From assembly GCF_902859595.1 (NCBI RefSeq), contig NZ_CADIJQ010000004.1, forward strand, positions 310,001-374,000: DNA of 64,000 bases, in the 5' to 3' direction. This document shows, piece by piece, positions 52,070 to 61,988 of the stretch; the first letter of the stretch is position 1; every line of letters starts with the position of its first letter. The notes beneath the pieces were generated by a model. It saw only the letters and a program-made list of their open reading frames with translations, was not told where the DNA came from and ran no database searches. The position numbers and the translations under genes are program-made. The stretch comes from Achromobacter kerstersii (lineage in GTDB: Bacteria; Pseudomonadota; Gammaproteobacteria; Burkholderiales; Burkholderiaceae_B).

Positions 52070-52960
52070 ATGTCAACCTCTCCCGCCTCTGCCCTGCCCG
52101 CCGCGCCGCCGCCTTCGCGCTGGCGTCAAGCCGCAAGCGCCGTCATCCACGACCCCGTCATGCTCGGCTCGCTGCTGCTGCTGTTGCTGCTGGTGGCGCT
52201 CACCGTCGGCGCGCCGCTGCTGGCGTCTCATGACCCCGGCGCACTGACGCCGCGCGCACGCCTTCAGGGCTCGTCCGATGTGTATTGGCTGGGCACGGAC
52301 TCGCTGGGCCGCGACCTGCTGTCGCGCGTGCTGTATGGCGGCCGCCTGTCGATCACGCTGGCGGCGCTGGTCAGCCTCATTGCGATTGTCGCGGGGCTCG
52401 TCATCGGCTTGGCTGCGGGCTATGTGCGGCGGCTGGACGCGCCCGTCATGCGGTTGATGGACGGCATCATGGCCATTCCCGGCCTGCTGCTGGCGGTGGC
52501 CATGGTGGCGCTGGGCGGCGCCAACATCGTCACGATGGTCATCGCCATTTCTATCCCCGAGATTCCGCGCGTGGCGCGGCTGGTGCGCAGCGTCGTGTTG
52601 TCGGTGCGTGAAGAACCTTACGTCGAAGCCTCGATCGGTTCCGGCACGCCCGCGCTCAAGGTGTTGTGGCGGCACATTCTGCCCAGCACCATCAACCCGC
52701 TGGTGGTGCAAGCCACCTTCGTCTGCGCCGCGGCCATCCTGACCGAAGCCGTGCTGGGCTTTCTTGGGCTGGGCTTTCCGCCCGAGATTCCCAGCCTGGG
52801 CAGCATCATTGCCGAAGGCCGCCCGTTCTTTCAGCGCGCGCCATGGATTGTGCTGGTGCCGGGCGTGTTCCTGGCCCTGCTGATCCTGGCCGTCAACATG
52901 TTCGGCGACGCGCTGCGCGACCGCCTTGACCCCCGTCTTTCACGCAAAACCAAGAGCTGA
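52070..52960 (+). CDS. Dipeptide-type ABC permease (DppC-like)
   Basis: The 296-residue protein has a cytoplasmic N-terminal stretch, six helices, the conserved GTDSLGRDLLSRVLYGGRLS after the first helix and an EAA-type loop (YVEASIGSGTPALKVLWRHILP). GGAG precedes the ATG at 52070. It pairs with the upstream DppB-like permease. Confidence 0.94.
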   Translation: MSTSPASALPAAPPPSRWRQAASAVIHDPVMLGSLLLLLLLVALTVGAPLLASHDPGALTPRARLQGSSDVYWLGTDSLGRDLLSRVLYGGRLSITLAALVSLIAIVAGLVIGLAAGYVRRLDAPVMRLMDGIMAIPGLLLAVAMVALGGANIVTMVIAISIPEIPRVARLVRSVVLSVREEPYVEASIGSGTPALKVLWRHILPSTINPLVVQATFVCAAAILTEAVLGFLGLGFPPEIPSLGSIIAEGRPFFQRAPWIVLVPGVFLALLILAVNMFGDALRDRLDPRLSRKTKS

Positions 52961-52964
52961 CGCC

Positions 52965-54626
52965 ATGAACCCAGCAACCCGGCCGCAAGCCATGCCGTCC
53001 GCCTCGCCCATCCTGGACATTCGCAGCCTGAAGGTGCGTCTGCCCGGTGGCGGTGACCGCCGCTATGCCGTGGACGACGTATCGTTCACCGTCCATGCAC
53101 GTGAAATCGTCTGCATCGTGGGCGAATCCGGCTCGGGCAAATCCGTGACCTCCAGCGCCGTGATGGGCTTGTTGCCCAAGGGCGTGCTGACGCTGGAAAG
53201 CGGCCAGATCCTGCTGGCCGGCCGCGACATCACGCACGCCGGACGTGACGAATTGCAAAAGCTGCGCGGCAACCGCATGGCCATGATCTTCCAGGAGCCG
53301 ATGACGGCGCTGAACCCGCTGATGCGCGTCGGCGACCAAATTGCAGAGGTGTTCGAGTTCCATGCGAAGGGGCTCAGCCGCGACGCCGTCGCCCGCCGCG
53401 TGCTGGACTTGCTCTCCGACGTGCGGCTGCCGCACCCCGAAAAGCTTCAGTATGCGTATCCGCATCAGTTGTCGGGCGGCCAGCGCCAACGCGTGATGAT
53501 CGCGATGGCGCTCGTGATGGAGCCCGGCCTGATCATCGCCGATGAACCCACCACCGCGCTGGACGTGACTTCGCAGGCGCAGGTGCTGCGCTTGCTGAAC
53601 GACCTGCGTGGCCGCCACGACAACGGCGTGCTGTTCATCACGCACGATTTCGACGTGGTGTCCGAAATTGCAGACCGGGTCATCGTGATGCAGGCAGGCC
53701 GCATCGTTGAACAAGGCGCGGCTGCCGATGTGCTGGAACGCCCCCAGCACCCCTACACGCAGCGCTTGCTGGCCGCGCGCCCCCGCGGAGATTTCCGCGC
53801 CCAGGCATTGCCCGCCTCCGACCCGCCCGTGCTGGAAGTGCGCGACCTGACGCTGCGCTTCGAAACCAAATCGATGTTCAAGTCGAAGCGCCGCCGCGTC
53901 GATGCGCTGGGCGGCGTGTCGCTGCAACTGGCGCGCGGCGAAACGTTGGGCATTGTGGGCGAATCGGGTTCCGGCAAGACCACGCTGGGCCGGTGCCTGG
54001 CCCGCTTCGCCACGCCGACCTCGGGTGAGATTTTCATTGACGGCAACGCCGTGGGAAAACTGGGCACGCGCGAGGCGCGCAGCTATCGCAAGCGCGTGCA
54101 GATGGTGTTCCAGGACCCGTTCCGTTCTTTCAACCCGCGCCGCAAGGTGGGCCGCACGCTGGCCGAAGGCCCGTTGAATTTTGGCGCGGACCCCAGGCAG
54201 GTTCATGCGCGCATGCTCGACATGCTGGCGCTGGTCAGCATGGATGCGAGTGCGCTGGATCGCTTTCCCCACGAGTTCTCGGGCGGGCAACGGCAGCGCT
54301 TGTCGATCGCGCGGGCGCTCATGATGGAACCGGAAATTCTGATTGCCGACGAAGCGGTCTCGGCCTTGGATGTGTCGGTGCAGGCGCAGATTCTGGACTT
54401 GCTTGAATCGATTCGCGAACGGCTGGGCGTGAGCATCCTGTTCATCACGCACGACCTGCGTGTGGCGGCGCGGCTATGCCATCGCATTGCGGTGATGCAG
54501 CGGGGCAAGGTGGTAGAGATTGGCGCGGCGCGGGATGTGTTCCTGCGGCCGTCGTGCGACTACACGCGCGAGCTCGTCGCATCCATTCCGGGCCACGCGT
54601 CCCCCCAGCCCGCCACGGCGGTTTAG
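52965..54626 (+). CDS. Fused dipeptide-type ABC ATPase (DppD-DppF fusion)
   Basis: The 553-residue protein contains two complete ATPase domains: Walker A GESGSGKS with signature [15 protein letters not shown] (about residues 15-270), and Walker A GESGSGKT with signature [15 protein letters not shown] (about 285-545). It energises the two permeases. Its stop overlaps the convergent AraC gene. Confidence 0.94.
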   Translation: MNPATRPQAMPSASPILDIRSLKVRLPGGGDRRYAVDDVSFTVHAREIVCIVGESGSGKSVTSSAVMGLLPKGVLTLESGQILLAGRDITHAGRDELQKLRGNRMAMIFQEPMTALNPLMRVGDQIAEVFEFHAKGLSRDAVARRVLDLLSDVRLPHPEKLQYAYPHQLSGGQRQRVMIAMALVMEPGLIIADEPTTALDVTSQAQVLRLLNDLRGRHDNGVLFITHDFDVVSEIADRVIVMQAGRIVEQGAAADVLERPQHPYTQRLLAARPRGDFRAQALPASDPPVLEVRDLTLRFETKSMFKSKRRRVDALGGVSLQLARGETLGIVGESGSGKTTLGRCLARFATPTSGEIFIDGNAVGKLGTREARSYRKRVQMVFQDPFRSFNPRRKVGRTLAEGPLNFGADPRQVHARMLDMLALVSMDASALDRFPHEFSGGQRQRLSIARALMMEPEILIADEAVSALDVSVQAQILDLLESIRERLGVSILFITHDLRVAARLCHRIAVMQRGKVVEIGAARDVFLRPSCDYTRELVASIPGHASPQPATAV

Positions 54627-55390
54627 GTTTCCACCGCGCGCAGCAGCCTGCCCAAGTGTCCGCTACTGGAAAATCCCAATTCGGCGCTGACTCTCGCAAC
54701 CGGTTCGCCCATTGCGATCCGTTGCCGCGCGGCTTGCGCCAGCACCTTGCGGCGCAAGGCGATGGGCGATTGGCCATAGGCGTCCAGGCAGGCCCGCTGC
54801 AAAGTGCGAGTGGTGGCGCCCAGCGCGTTGGCGGATTCGGCGATGGCCGGCAAGGGTTGGCCCTCTTCCAGCCGGGCGCGCAACAGCTCCATCCATTGCC
54901 GCGCCAAGGGCAACGGCGCCTGCAACGCGCGGGTTTGGGCTTGTTGGCGGTGGCTGGCGTCAAGCTGGGCGATCAAGGCCTCGACCAGCATGGGCAGCGC
55001 CGACGCCGACAACGCGGGTTTCCACAGCGCATCCAGCATGGCCTGCGCCGCGCCGTCCAGCTGCAGGACGCCCCCCGCCTGACAAGCGCGCAACAGTTCC
55101 GGAGCCAGATAAAGTTCGCCGTGCTGCTGCGCGACGCTCTCGGCGCGCGTGCTGTGTTCGACGTGAGACGGCAGCAGCAGCGCCTGGCCACGAACCAGAC
55201 GGCACCGGCGGCGCGCCCCTTCTTCATCTTGCCAAGCGCTATCCAGCGCGCCTGCGCGCGGCCACAGCAGCATGGCGCAGTCGTGCTCGTGCCAGTGAAA
55301 GGCGTAGCGCGGCTGGCGGCTGGCCGCCAGGGCGAAGCCAGTCTGGGCGATCAGATCCTGTTTGGAAGAAAGCGGGACGGAACGCGTCAT
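54623..55390 (-). CDS. AraC-family transcriptional regulator
   Basis: The 255-residue protein has an N-terminal cupin-like sensing part (HWHEHDCAMLLWPR then LPSHVEHS) and a C-terminal AraC helix-turn-helix pair (about 170-250: ANALGATTRTLQRACLDAYG and SAELGFSSSGHLGRLLR). The ATG at 55390 is preferred; a GTG at 55471 would add 27 residues and neither has a good ribosome binding site. It lies between the peptide importer and the Bug/PhzF operon and diverges from the latter. Confidence 0.88.
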   Translation of the reverse strand: MTRSVPLSSKQDLIAQTGFALAASRQPRYAFHWHEHDCAMLLWPRAGALDSAWQDEEGARRRCRLVRGQALLLPSHVEHSTRAESVAQQHGELYLAPELLRACQAGGVLQLDGAAQAMLDALWKPALSASALPMLVEALIAQLDASHRQQAQTRALQAPLPLARQWMELLRARLEEGQPLPAIAESANALGATTRTLQRACLDAYGQSPIALRRKVLAQAARQRIAMGEPVARVSAELGFSSSGHLGRLLRAVET

Positions 55391-55614
55391 GAGGGGCGTG
55401 CGGGGCGTGATGTTCGCCAGCGGGATTCCCGGCGGCGGCAAGAAATAGGCGTTTGGCCAGTATCCGCGCACGGCGGCTTTGACGCAAGCCCGCCGCCCGC
55501 GCCGCGTTCGGGCTGTCGCATGCGGGATCAGCCGCTGTCGCGTGGTGGTTCGCCGCCGGGCCGGCGGCTCCCTACGATCGGGTCATTCAATCCATTACAT
55601 ACAAGGGGAATTTC

Positions 55615-56583
55615 ATGAATCGCGCATTGCCGTCTGCATTGCTATCCGCCGCCCTGCTGCTCTTGCCTGCCGCCCACGCGGGGGCCGAATCCGCGTGGCC
55701 TGACAAACCGATCACCCTTATCGTGCCCTTCCCCGCTGGCGGCGGAACGGATCTGGTGGTGCGGACGTTGCAACCGGCGCTGACGCGTCAACTGCAGCAG
55801 ACCGTGATCATCCAGAACGCGGGCGGCGCGGGAGGCACGGTGGGTTCGGGCCAGGCCGCCCGCGCCAAGCCCGACGGCTACACCGCGCTGGCCGTCACAA
55901 CCAGCACCACGGCGCTAAGCGCCAACCTGTACAAGAACCTGCCGTACCGCCCGGAGAAGGACTTCGACTACATCGGCTTCATCGGCACGTCGCCCTATGT
56001 GCTGGCGGCGCAGCCGGCGCTGAAGGCCAGCACGCTGCCCGCGCTGATCGATGCGCTGAAGGCACGCCGCAGCGGCACGTATGCATCGGTGGGCGCGGGC
56101 ACCGTGTCGCATCTGCTGGGCGAGATGTTCAAGAAAGACAAGCAGCTGGACCTGACGCATGTGCCGTATCGCGGCGCGGCGCCCGCCTATACGGATTTGA
56201 TCGGCGGCCAGGTCGACATCATGTTCGACAACCCCGTGGGCCTGGCGCCCTTCGTGCAGAGCGGCAAGCTGATTGCCGTGGCCACCACCCAGGCCACCCC
56301 CATCCTGCCGAACGTGCCGACCTTCGCCGCCCAGGGCATGCCGACGTATACGCAGTCGCTCTGGTATGGCCTGGCCTTTCCCAAAGGCACGCCGCCCGCC
56401 ATCGTGCAAAAAATGAATCTTGCGCTGAACACCGTGCTGCGCGATCCGGCCATCGCCGCAGACCTGGCGGCCAAGGGCGTGGATGTGCGCCCCGACACGG
56501 CCGAGGCCTTGAGCCGCACCGTCTCTCACGACCTCGCCTTCTGGGGCGAGCTCATCACCACTACCGGAGTCCAGTTTGACTGA
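55615..56583 (+). CDS. Bug-family periplasmic solute-binding protein
   Basis: The 322-residue protein has a signal peptide (about residues 1-24) and the Bug start WPDKPITLIVPFPAGGGTDLVVR. AAGGGG precedes the ATG. It overlaps the PhzF-like gene, so the two are probably expressed together. Ligand unknown; the divergent AraC protein is the likely regulator. Confidence 0.93.
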   Translation: MNRALPSALLSAALLLLPAAHAGAESAWPDKPITLIVPFPAGGGTDLVVRTLQPALTRQLQQTVIIQNAGGAGGTVGSGQAARAKPDGYTALAVTTSTTALSANLYKNLPYRPEKDFDYIGFIGTSPYVLAAQPALKASTLPALIDALKARRSGTYASVGAGTVSHLLGEMFKKDKQLDLTHVPYRGAAPAYTDLIGGQVDIMFDNPVGLAPFVQSGKLIAVATTQATPILPNVPTFAAQGMPTYTQSLWYGLAFPKGTPPAIVQKMNLALNTVLRDPAIAADLAAKGVDVRPDTAEALSRTVSHDLAFWGELITTTGVQFD

Positions 56584-57454
56584 CCTTCACCCCCCTCGCC
56601 CCCCTGCCCCGCCGCCTGCCGGCGAGGCGGCCTTGCTACGCGTGTTCGTTGACCCCGCCCAGGCGGCGCAAGGCGGCAACCCCGTGCCGCTAGTGCTTGA
56701 CGCGGAAGGCATGGCGGCCAGCGACATGCAGGCGCTGGCGGCGCATCACGGCCATGAGTCATCGTTTGTGGTGCCGGCCGAGCGCGAAGGCCATTTGTGC
56801 CGGCTGCGCTTTTTCGTGCCGGGCCATGAAATGGAAATGTGCGGCCACGCCACCGTGGGCACGCTGTGGGCGCTGCGCCAATGGGGCTATTGGACGACGC
56901 CGTCTGCGCGCGTGCAGACGCTGAGCGGCAGCGTGGACATTGAATGGGACAGCGCCCGCGACCGCGCCTGGGTCTCGCAGCCCGCCGTCACCACGTCCGA
57001 ACTGACGGCAGAGCAATACCGCGCGATTGCGGCGGTGCTGCGTATTGATCCCGATCTGCCGGGCCTGCACATGATCAACGCCAGCACCAGCCGCGTGAAG
57101 ACGCTGATCCGGTTGCCCAGCGTGGCGGCGCTGAACGCCTTGGCGCCTGACTTCAGCGCGGTGCGTGAGGTATGCGAAGCCATCGAATCGACCGGCCTGT
57201 ATCCCTACGCGCTGAGCGACGACGGCGCCAGCGCGCGGCAATTTCCCAAGGCATCCGGCTACCCCGAAGACGCCGCCACCGGCATCGCGGCAGCAGCTTT
57301 GTGGGGCTACTTGAACAAGACCGGCAGCGTGCCGGCGAGTGAGGTCTACACAGTGCGCCAGGGCGTGGCGATGGGGTCGCCCTCCGCCATCCAGCTGCGT
57401 GCGCGCGGCGACGCGCAGGGCTGTTGGCTAAGCGGCGTCACGCAGTGGATGTGA
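56576..57454 (+). CDS. PhzF-family isomerase/epimerase-like protein
   Basis: The 292-residue protein has PhzF landmarks: RVFVDPAQAAQGGNPVPLV, the catalytic-glutamate region HESSFVV, CGHATVG and late DAATGIAAAAL. The start is TTG at 56576 with GGAG seven bases upstream, overlapping the Bug stop by 8 bases. PhzF isomerises 2,3-dihydro-3-hydroxyanthranilate in phenazine producers, but most family members outside such clusters have unknown substrates and no phenazine genes are here. Confidence 0.88.
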   Translation: MTDLHPPRPPAPPPAGEAALLRVFVDPAQAAQGGNPVPLVLDAEGMAASDMQALAAHHGHESSFVVPAEREGHLCRLRFFVPGHEMEMCGHATVGTLWALRQWGYWTTPSARVQTLSGSVDIEWDSARDRAWVSQPAVTTSELTAEQYRAIAAVLRIDPDLPGLHMINASTSRVKTLIRLPSVAALNALAPDFSAVREVCEAIESTGLYPYALSDDGASARQFPKASGYPEDAATGIAAAALWGYLNKTGSVPASEVYTVRQGVAMGSPSAIQLRARGDAQGCWLSGVTQWM

Positions 57455-57464
57455 GGTAAACAAG

Positions 57465-57503
57465 AAGGGCGTCGAAGGGTAGCTGCTACCCCGCGACGCC
57501 CTT
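57465..57503. terminator. Strong bidirectional hairpin between convergent genes
   Basis: AAGGGCGTCG (57465-57474) pairs with CGACGCCCTT (57494-57503) and the inner GGGTAG with CTACCC around CTG. There is no long T-run, so efficiency is uncertain, but it sits between the convergent PhzF-like and aminotransferase genes. Confidence 0.75.
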
Positions 57504-57521
57504 GCGTTGACGCAGTTTCCA

Positions 57522-58826
57522 CTACGCCGTTTTCTTCGCCCGCTCAAGCTGCAAATCATCCGCGCTCTCGGCCGCCTCGGCCTCCACGGAGGCCAGCGAC
57601 TTGTTGGCATGCTTGGCGCGGTAATCGGCCAGGAACTTGGCGATGCGGGCAACCGCCTCGCGCAAGTCCGTCTCGTGCGGCAGGAACACAATGCGGAAGT
57701 GATCCGGGCGCGACCAGTTAAAGCCCGTGCCTTGCACCAGCATCACCCGCGTCACTTCCAGCAGTTGCAGGAAGAATTGGCGGTCGTCCTCAATGGGATA
57801 GACCTCGGGGTCCAGCCGCGGGAACATGTACAGCGCGGCTTGCGGCTTGACGCAGGTCACCCCTGGAATGGCGGTGATCAGCTCGTAAGCCAGGTCACGC
57901 TGACGGCGCAGACGGCCGCCTTCGCACACCAGGTCATTGATGCTTTGGTAGCCGCCCAGCGCGGTCTGGATGGCCCACTGCCCCGGCACGTTGGCGCACA
58001 GACGCATGTTGGCCAGCATGTCCAGGCCTTCGATGTAGTCGCGGGCAGCGCGCTTGTCGCCCGAGACCACCAGCCAGCCGGCGCGGTAGCCGCAAGCGCG
58101 ATAGCTCTTGGACAGCGAGTTGAAGGTCAGCGTCAGCACGTCGGTGGACAGGCTAGCCATCGCGGTGTGCGTGGCGTCGTCGTACAGGACCTTGTCGTAG
58201 ACCTCGTCCGCCAGAATCACCAGCCCGTGCTCGCGCGCGATGGCGATGATTTCTTGCAGCACGTGATCGGGGTAGATCACGCCGGTCGGGTTGTTCGGGT
58301 TGATGACCACGATGCCCTTGGTGCGCGGCGTGATCTTGGCGCGGATGTCGTTCAGATCCGGAATCCAGCCGTTGGCCTCGTCGCACAGATAGTGCACGGG
58401 CGTGCCGCCCGACAGGCTCGTCACCGCCGTCCACAGCGGGTAGTCGGGCGCGGGCAGCAGCAGCTCATCGCCATCGTCCAGCAGCGCGTTGGTGGCCATC
58501 GCGATCAGGTCGGACGCGCCGTTGCCCAAATAGATGTCTTCCAGCGTCACGCCTTCCACGCCCTGCGCTTGGGTGTAGTGCATGACCGCCTTGCGCGCGG
58601 CGAAGATGCCCTTGCTGTCCGAATAACCCGCCGAGTTCGGCAGATTGCGGATCATGTCCTGCTGGACTTCCTCGGGGGCATCGAAACCAAACACGGCCAG
58701 ATTGCCGATGTTCAGCTTGATGAGCTTCTGGCCTTCGTCCTCCATTTGCTTGGCCCGATCCATGATGGGGCCGCGAATGTCGTACAGGACGTGAGCCAGC
58801 TTGCTCGATTTGCTAATGGTCTTCAT
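57522..58826 (-). CDS. alaA: Alanine aminotransferase-like PLP enzyme (AlaA type)
   Basis: The 434-residue fold-type I aminotransferase has LNIGNLAVFGFDAPEE, the substrate region YSDSKGIFAARKAV, NPNNPTGVIYP and the PLP lysine in SLSKSYRACGYRAGW. The order and motifs match AlaA-type glutamate-pyruvate transaminases; a C-terminal ~25-residue acidic/lysine tail extends beyond the usual ~405 residues. The ATG at 58826 is preferred over an upstream TTG at 58877. Gene symbol is by family resemblance. Confidence 0.85.
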   Translation of the reverse strand: MKTISKSSKLAHVLYDIRGPIMDRAKQMEDEGQKLIKLNIGNLAVFGFDAPEEVQQDMIRNLPNSAGYSDSKGIFAARKAVMHYTQAQGVEGVTLEDIYLGNGASDLIAMATNALLDDGDELLLPAPDYPLWTAVTSLSGGTPVHYLCDEANGWIPDLNDIRAKITPRTKGIVVINPNNPTGVIYPDHVLQEIIAIAREHGLVILADEVYDKVLYDDATHTAMASLSTDVLTLTFNSLSKSYRACGYRAGWLVVSGDKRAARDYIEGLDMLANMRLCANVPGQWAIQTALGGYQSINDLVCEGGRLRRQRDLAYELITAIPGVTCVKPQAALYMFPRLDPEVYPIEDDRQFFLQLLEVTRVMLVQGTGFNWSRPDHFRIVFLPHETDLREAVARIAKFLADYRAKHANKSLASVEAEAAESADDLQLERAKKTA

Positions 58827-59135
58827 GAACGGAGTTCCGTGGAATGCGCGCGTATCCAGGTCGGGCGCATTGATCAATCAGGTGCTTGGTCGCCGGATGG
58901 ATGCAAATAATACGCCCTCTGGCGGGCGCTTTGCTGCGGCGCACCCGGAACTCCGTCCCCGAAACCCGTTCTGTCGCCTTTTACCTGCCCTCGGGCACCT
59001 GCACCGGCAAGCCCCAGACCAGGTCTTCCGAGCCCTGCTTGCCCAGCGTCGTGGACTTTTGTGCAGTCAGACCGCAATTTATCTGTGCAGTCTGACTACG
59101 CGGGTAAATTGCAGTCTGAATGACGTCACCCTGGA
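58827..59135. promoter_or_regulatory. Aminotransferase upstream region with 24-bp-spaced GCAGTC repeats
   Basis: This 309-bp region contains GCAGTC at 59063, 59087 and 59111, exactly 24 bp apart, each followed by a GAC/GAA. It also holds an imperfect inverted repeat (59067-59081 with 59105-59119, one mismatch). Nothing else is evident in the region. Confidence 0.6.
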
Positions 59136-61988
59136 CTATTCCTGACCCGATGCCTCGCCCATCGTCTCGCACAGCTTGCGAATCGCGCCGATGTCGCCCT
59201 GTTTCGCCATGCGCCGCAGTTGTTCGCTGAAGTCCGTAAACGCCGGGTCGCGCGTCTGGAGCGCGCGCGCCCAGTCGATCAGGTCCGAAATAGCGCCGCT
59301 GTCCAGAAGCAATTGCACCTGCGCCAGCTCCGCGCCTGACAAATGCGGCGCTTGCAGCGTGGCCGGCTCGGCGTCGTTGCCCGATGGTTTGATCGCCAGA
59401 TGCAACAGCTTGGCCAACACATGGCGCAGCTCGACCAGGCTGATGGGCTTGAGCAAGCTGGCGTCGTAGTCTTCACCGCCCAGGCCCAGCGTGTTGTGCG
59501 GCGTTGCCGACACCGCGACAACCGGCAGGTCCGGCCAGCGCGCGCGGGCGGCGGCAAGCACCGCCGAACCGTCGACGCCTTCCATGCGGTGGTCCGTCAG
59601 AATCAAGTCGGGCCGGCGGGCGTCGTCAGCCTGGATGCGCGCGACCATGCCCTGGCCATCGGCCTCGCTATGCACCTGAAAGCCCATGCTGGCCAGTTCT
59701 TCGACCAGGAACTCACGGATCTCTGGCGTATCTTCAGCCAGCCAAAGATGCATGCCCGCTCCATCCAGCGACGGCAAGACATGCGGCGCGGCGGCAATGT
59801 AGTGGTGCGAGATGCCGGACTCATCCATCTTCCTGACCGGTATCGTCACGCAGACAAACGTGCCCAGCCCCACGTGGCTTTCGACGCGGATATGGCCCTG
59901 CATGCGCAGCACCCATTGCTGGACGATGGGCAGCCCCAGCCCGACACCCGGCTGGTTATCCGCAGACGCCAGCCGCTGGAAGGGTTCGAAAATGCGCTGC
60001 TGGTCTTGCGGCGCTATGCCGCAGCCGGTGTCACGCACCGACAGCGCAAGCCGCCCCGAGGCCTCGCCCGCGGCGGGCGCGGTGTAGTCGGCCGTCAAGG
60101 TCAGGACGCCGCCGCGCGTGAACTTGGCGGCGTTGTCGATCAGGTTGGACAGCACCTGCCGCACGCGCTTGCCATCCATTTCCAACACGGCCGGCACCGA
60201 CTCCGACACCCGCAGCACGAACTGGTTGTTTTGCCGGGCGGCGATCGGGGCGGATTCCTTGGCCACGGCATCCAGCAACGCGTGCACATATTCGGGCGAC
60301 AAGCGCAGCGCCTGGCCGCCCGCGCCGGCCGCGTAGTCGATCAGATCATTGACCATGCCCAGCATGTGGTCGGCGCTGCGGCGAATGATCGCGCCGCGCG
60401 GCGCATCATCGCGGCCGCCTGCCTGGATCAGGTCTGCAAAACCGATGATCGACGTCAGCGGCGTGCGCAGGTCATGGCTGATGCGCGCCAGGAAGTCCTG
60501 GCGCACGCGGCCGGCTTCATCGGCCTGGATAAGCGCCGCCTGCAACGCCTTCGTGCGCTCGGTGACGGCCTGGTCCAGCCGCTGGTGTTCGCGTTCGCGC
60601 GCCTCGGTCAGTTCGCGCTGCACCGCCAGCTTTTCCTGGCGATGCTGGCGCGTGCGGCCATGCACCAGCACGGCCAGCATCAGCGAGACCGACAACAGAT
60701 CCCAAGCCACCTCAGGCCCGCCTTCCCAGCGCCCGGGCAGCAGCCCATGGATGAAGGCCAGCCGCAGGAACAGGCAGGCGCAATACACCGCGAAGGACAG
60801 CAGGAAGATCCGCGCATTGGCATGCCCGCGCCGCCAGCCGTCGGCCATGGAAACAGGCCAGACCAAGCCCCACAGGAAAACCAGCCCGACCAACGCCTGC
60901 GCGCTGACGCGGTAATTGCCCACGGCCGCCCACACGGTGCCCGCAAGGCCCATGACGATCAGCGCGCCATACACCCAGCGCCAGAGCCGCACCCGATGCA
61001 AGTCGGCAAACAACATTACCGAGAAGCCAAACACGGTAGCGGCGAGCGTGCCCAGCACGCTGGGCGCGCGCAGCACCGCCTCGCCTCCGCCCGTGAGCAC
61101 GTAGCGGTACAGCAAGCCTTGGAAAGAAATGCTGTAGAGAATTTCGGTAATGATGGCGGCGGCCAGCAGCAGGAACACCAGATCACGCTGAGCCACGCCC
61201 AGCACCCCGGTGTAGATGGCCACCATCAGCAGCGCGCCGATCAACAGCGCCAGGATCAGCGTGCCGCGCTGCGCCGCCCCCACGAACGCCCCCGGCGTCC
61301 ACAAGGTGGGCTCCATGCTGATGGCCGAGCGGCTTTGCACCCGCACCAGCACCGTCATCCGCTCACCCGGGGTCAGCAGCAACGACGCCACGGACACGGA
61401 TGACGGCACTTCACGCAAGGCGAGCGGCTCGCGGTTGCCGGCCAGCAAGACTTTGTACGGTTGCCGCTGACCGTCGGGATACAGATAGAACCGCACATCT
61501 TCCAGCCGGGGCACGCCGAACGACAGCCAGCGCTCCAGGAAGCCTTCGGTGGGATTCTGCACGTCCAGCTTCAGCCAGAACACCGATGCGGAAAAGCCTT
61601 GGTTCAGCCAGGCGGGGGTCACGGGTTGCCAGGGGCCGTCAAGCATCTGGCTGGCGTCCTGCTTACCGGTCTTGTCCTCGATACCCAGCAATTCATGGTT
61701 GAGGTGCAGCCTGCCGGTCACGGCGCTCAGGTCCACGGCGGGTTGCGCGGGTTGGGCGGGTTGGGCGGGTTGCGCGGATTGCGCGGGTTGCGCGGGTTGC
61801 GCGGGTTGCGCGGATTGCGCGGATTGCGCGGATTGCGTGGGTTGCACGGCTTCGGCCGCCTGCGCGGGCGCGGGCAGCAGCAGGCATGACAGGGCCAACA
61901 GCAATAACGGCAACGACCACAGCAACCGCAACGGCAACGGCAACGAAACCGGCAGCCAGCCCGGCAAGCCCAGGCGACGATCAGGCAT
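59136..61988 (-). CDS. 7TMR-DISM hybrid sensor histidine kinase
   Basis: The 950-residue protein has a hydrophobic N-terminal signal, a Q-P/S-A repeat linker, a periplasmic DISM extracellular domain, seven membrane helices (about residues 265-455), a coiled coil, HisKA with H505 in ISHDLRTP, HATPase and a C-terminal receiver with phospho-acceptor D799 in LTDHRM. Proteins of this layout sense extracellular ligands, often carbohydrates. The ATG at 61988 overlaps the response-regulator stop, so the two are co-translated. An ATG at 62072 would extend it but lacks context. Confidence 0.92.
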   Translation of the reverse strand: MPDRRLGLPGWLPVSLPLPLRLLWSLPLLLLALSCLLLPAPAQAAEAVQPTQSAQSAQSAQPAQPAQPAQSAQPAQPAQPAQPAVDLSAVTGRLHLNHELLGIEDKTGKQDASQMLDGPWQPVTPAWLNQGFSASVFWLKLDVQNPTEGFLERWLSFGVPRLEDVRFYLYPDGQRQPYKVLLAGNREPLALREVPSSVSVASLLLTPGERMTVLVRVQSRSAISMEPTLWTPGAFVGAAQRGTLILALLIGALLMVAIYTGVLGVAQRDLVFLLLAAAIITEILYSISFQGLLYRYVLTGGGEAVLRAPSVLGTLAATVFGFSVMLFADLHRVRLWRWVYGALIVMGLAGTVWAAVGNYRVSAQALVGLVFLWGLVWPVSMADGWRRGHANARIFLLSFAVYCACLFLRLAFIHGLLPGRWEGGPEVAWDLLSVSLMLAVLVHGRTRQHRQEKLAVQRELTEAREREHQRLDQAVTERTKALQAALIQADEAGRVRQDFLARISHDLRTPLTSIIGFADLIQAGGRDDAPRGAIIRRSADHMLGMVNDLIDYAAGAGGQALRLSPEYVHALLDAVAKESAPIAARQNNQFVLRVSESVPAVLEMDGKRVRQVLSNLIDNAAKFTRGGVLTLTADYTAPAAGEASGRLALSVRDTGCGIAPQDQQRIFEPFQRLASADNQPGVGLGLPIVQQWVLRMQGHIRVESHVGLGTFVCVTIPVRKMDESGISHHYIAAAPHVLPSLDGAGMHLWLAEDTPEIREFLVEELASMGFQVHSEADGQGMVARIQADDARRPDLILTDHRMEGVDGSAVLAAARARWPDLPVVAVSATPHNTLGLGGEDYDASLLKPISLVELRHVLAKLLHLAIKPSGNDAEPATLQAPHLSGAELAQVQLLLDSGAISDLIDWARALQTRDPAFTDFSEQLRRMAKQGDIGAIRKLCETMGEASGQE
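61738..61850 (-). repeat. 9-bp tandem repeat coding Gln-Pro/Ser-Ala units
   Basis: About 12 in-frame 9-bp units (GCGGGTTGC or GCGGATTGC on the plus strand) encode QPA/QSA repeats in the periplasmic linker after the signal segment. Slippage would change linker length without frameshift. Confidence 0.9.

Noticed and set aside
56576..57454. Phenazine biosynthesis gene cluster
   Set aside because: Only a lone PhzF-family gene is present; other phz genes are absent and the family is broad.
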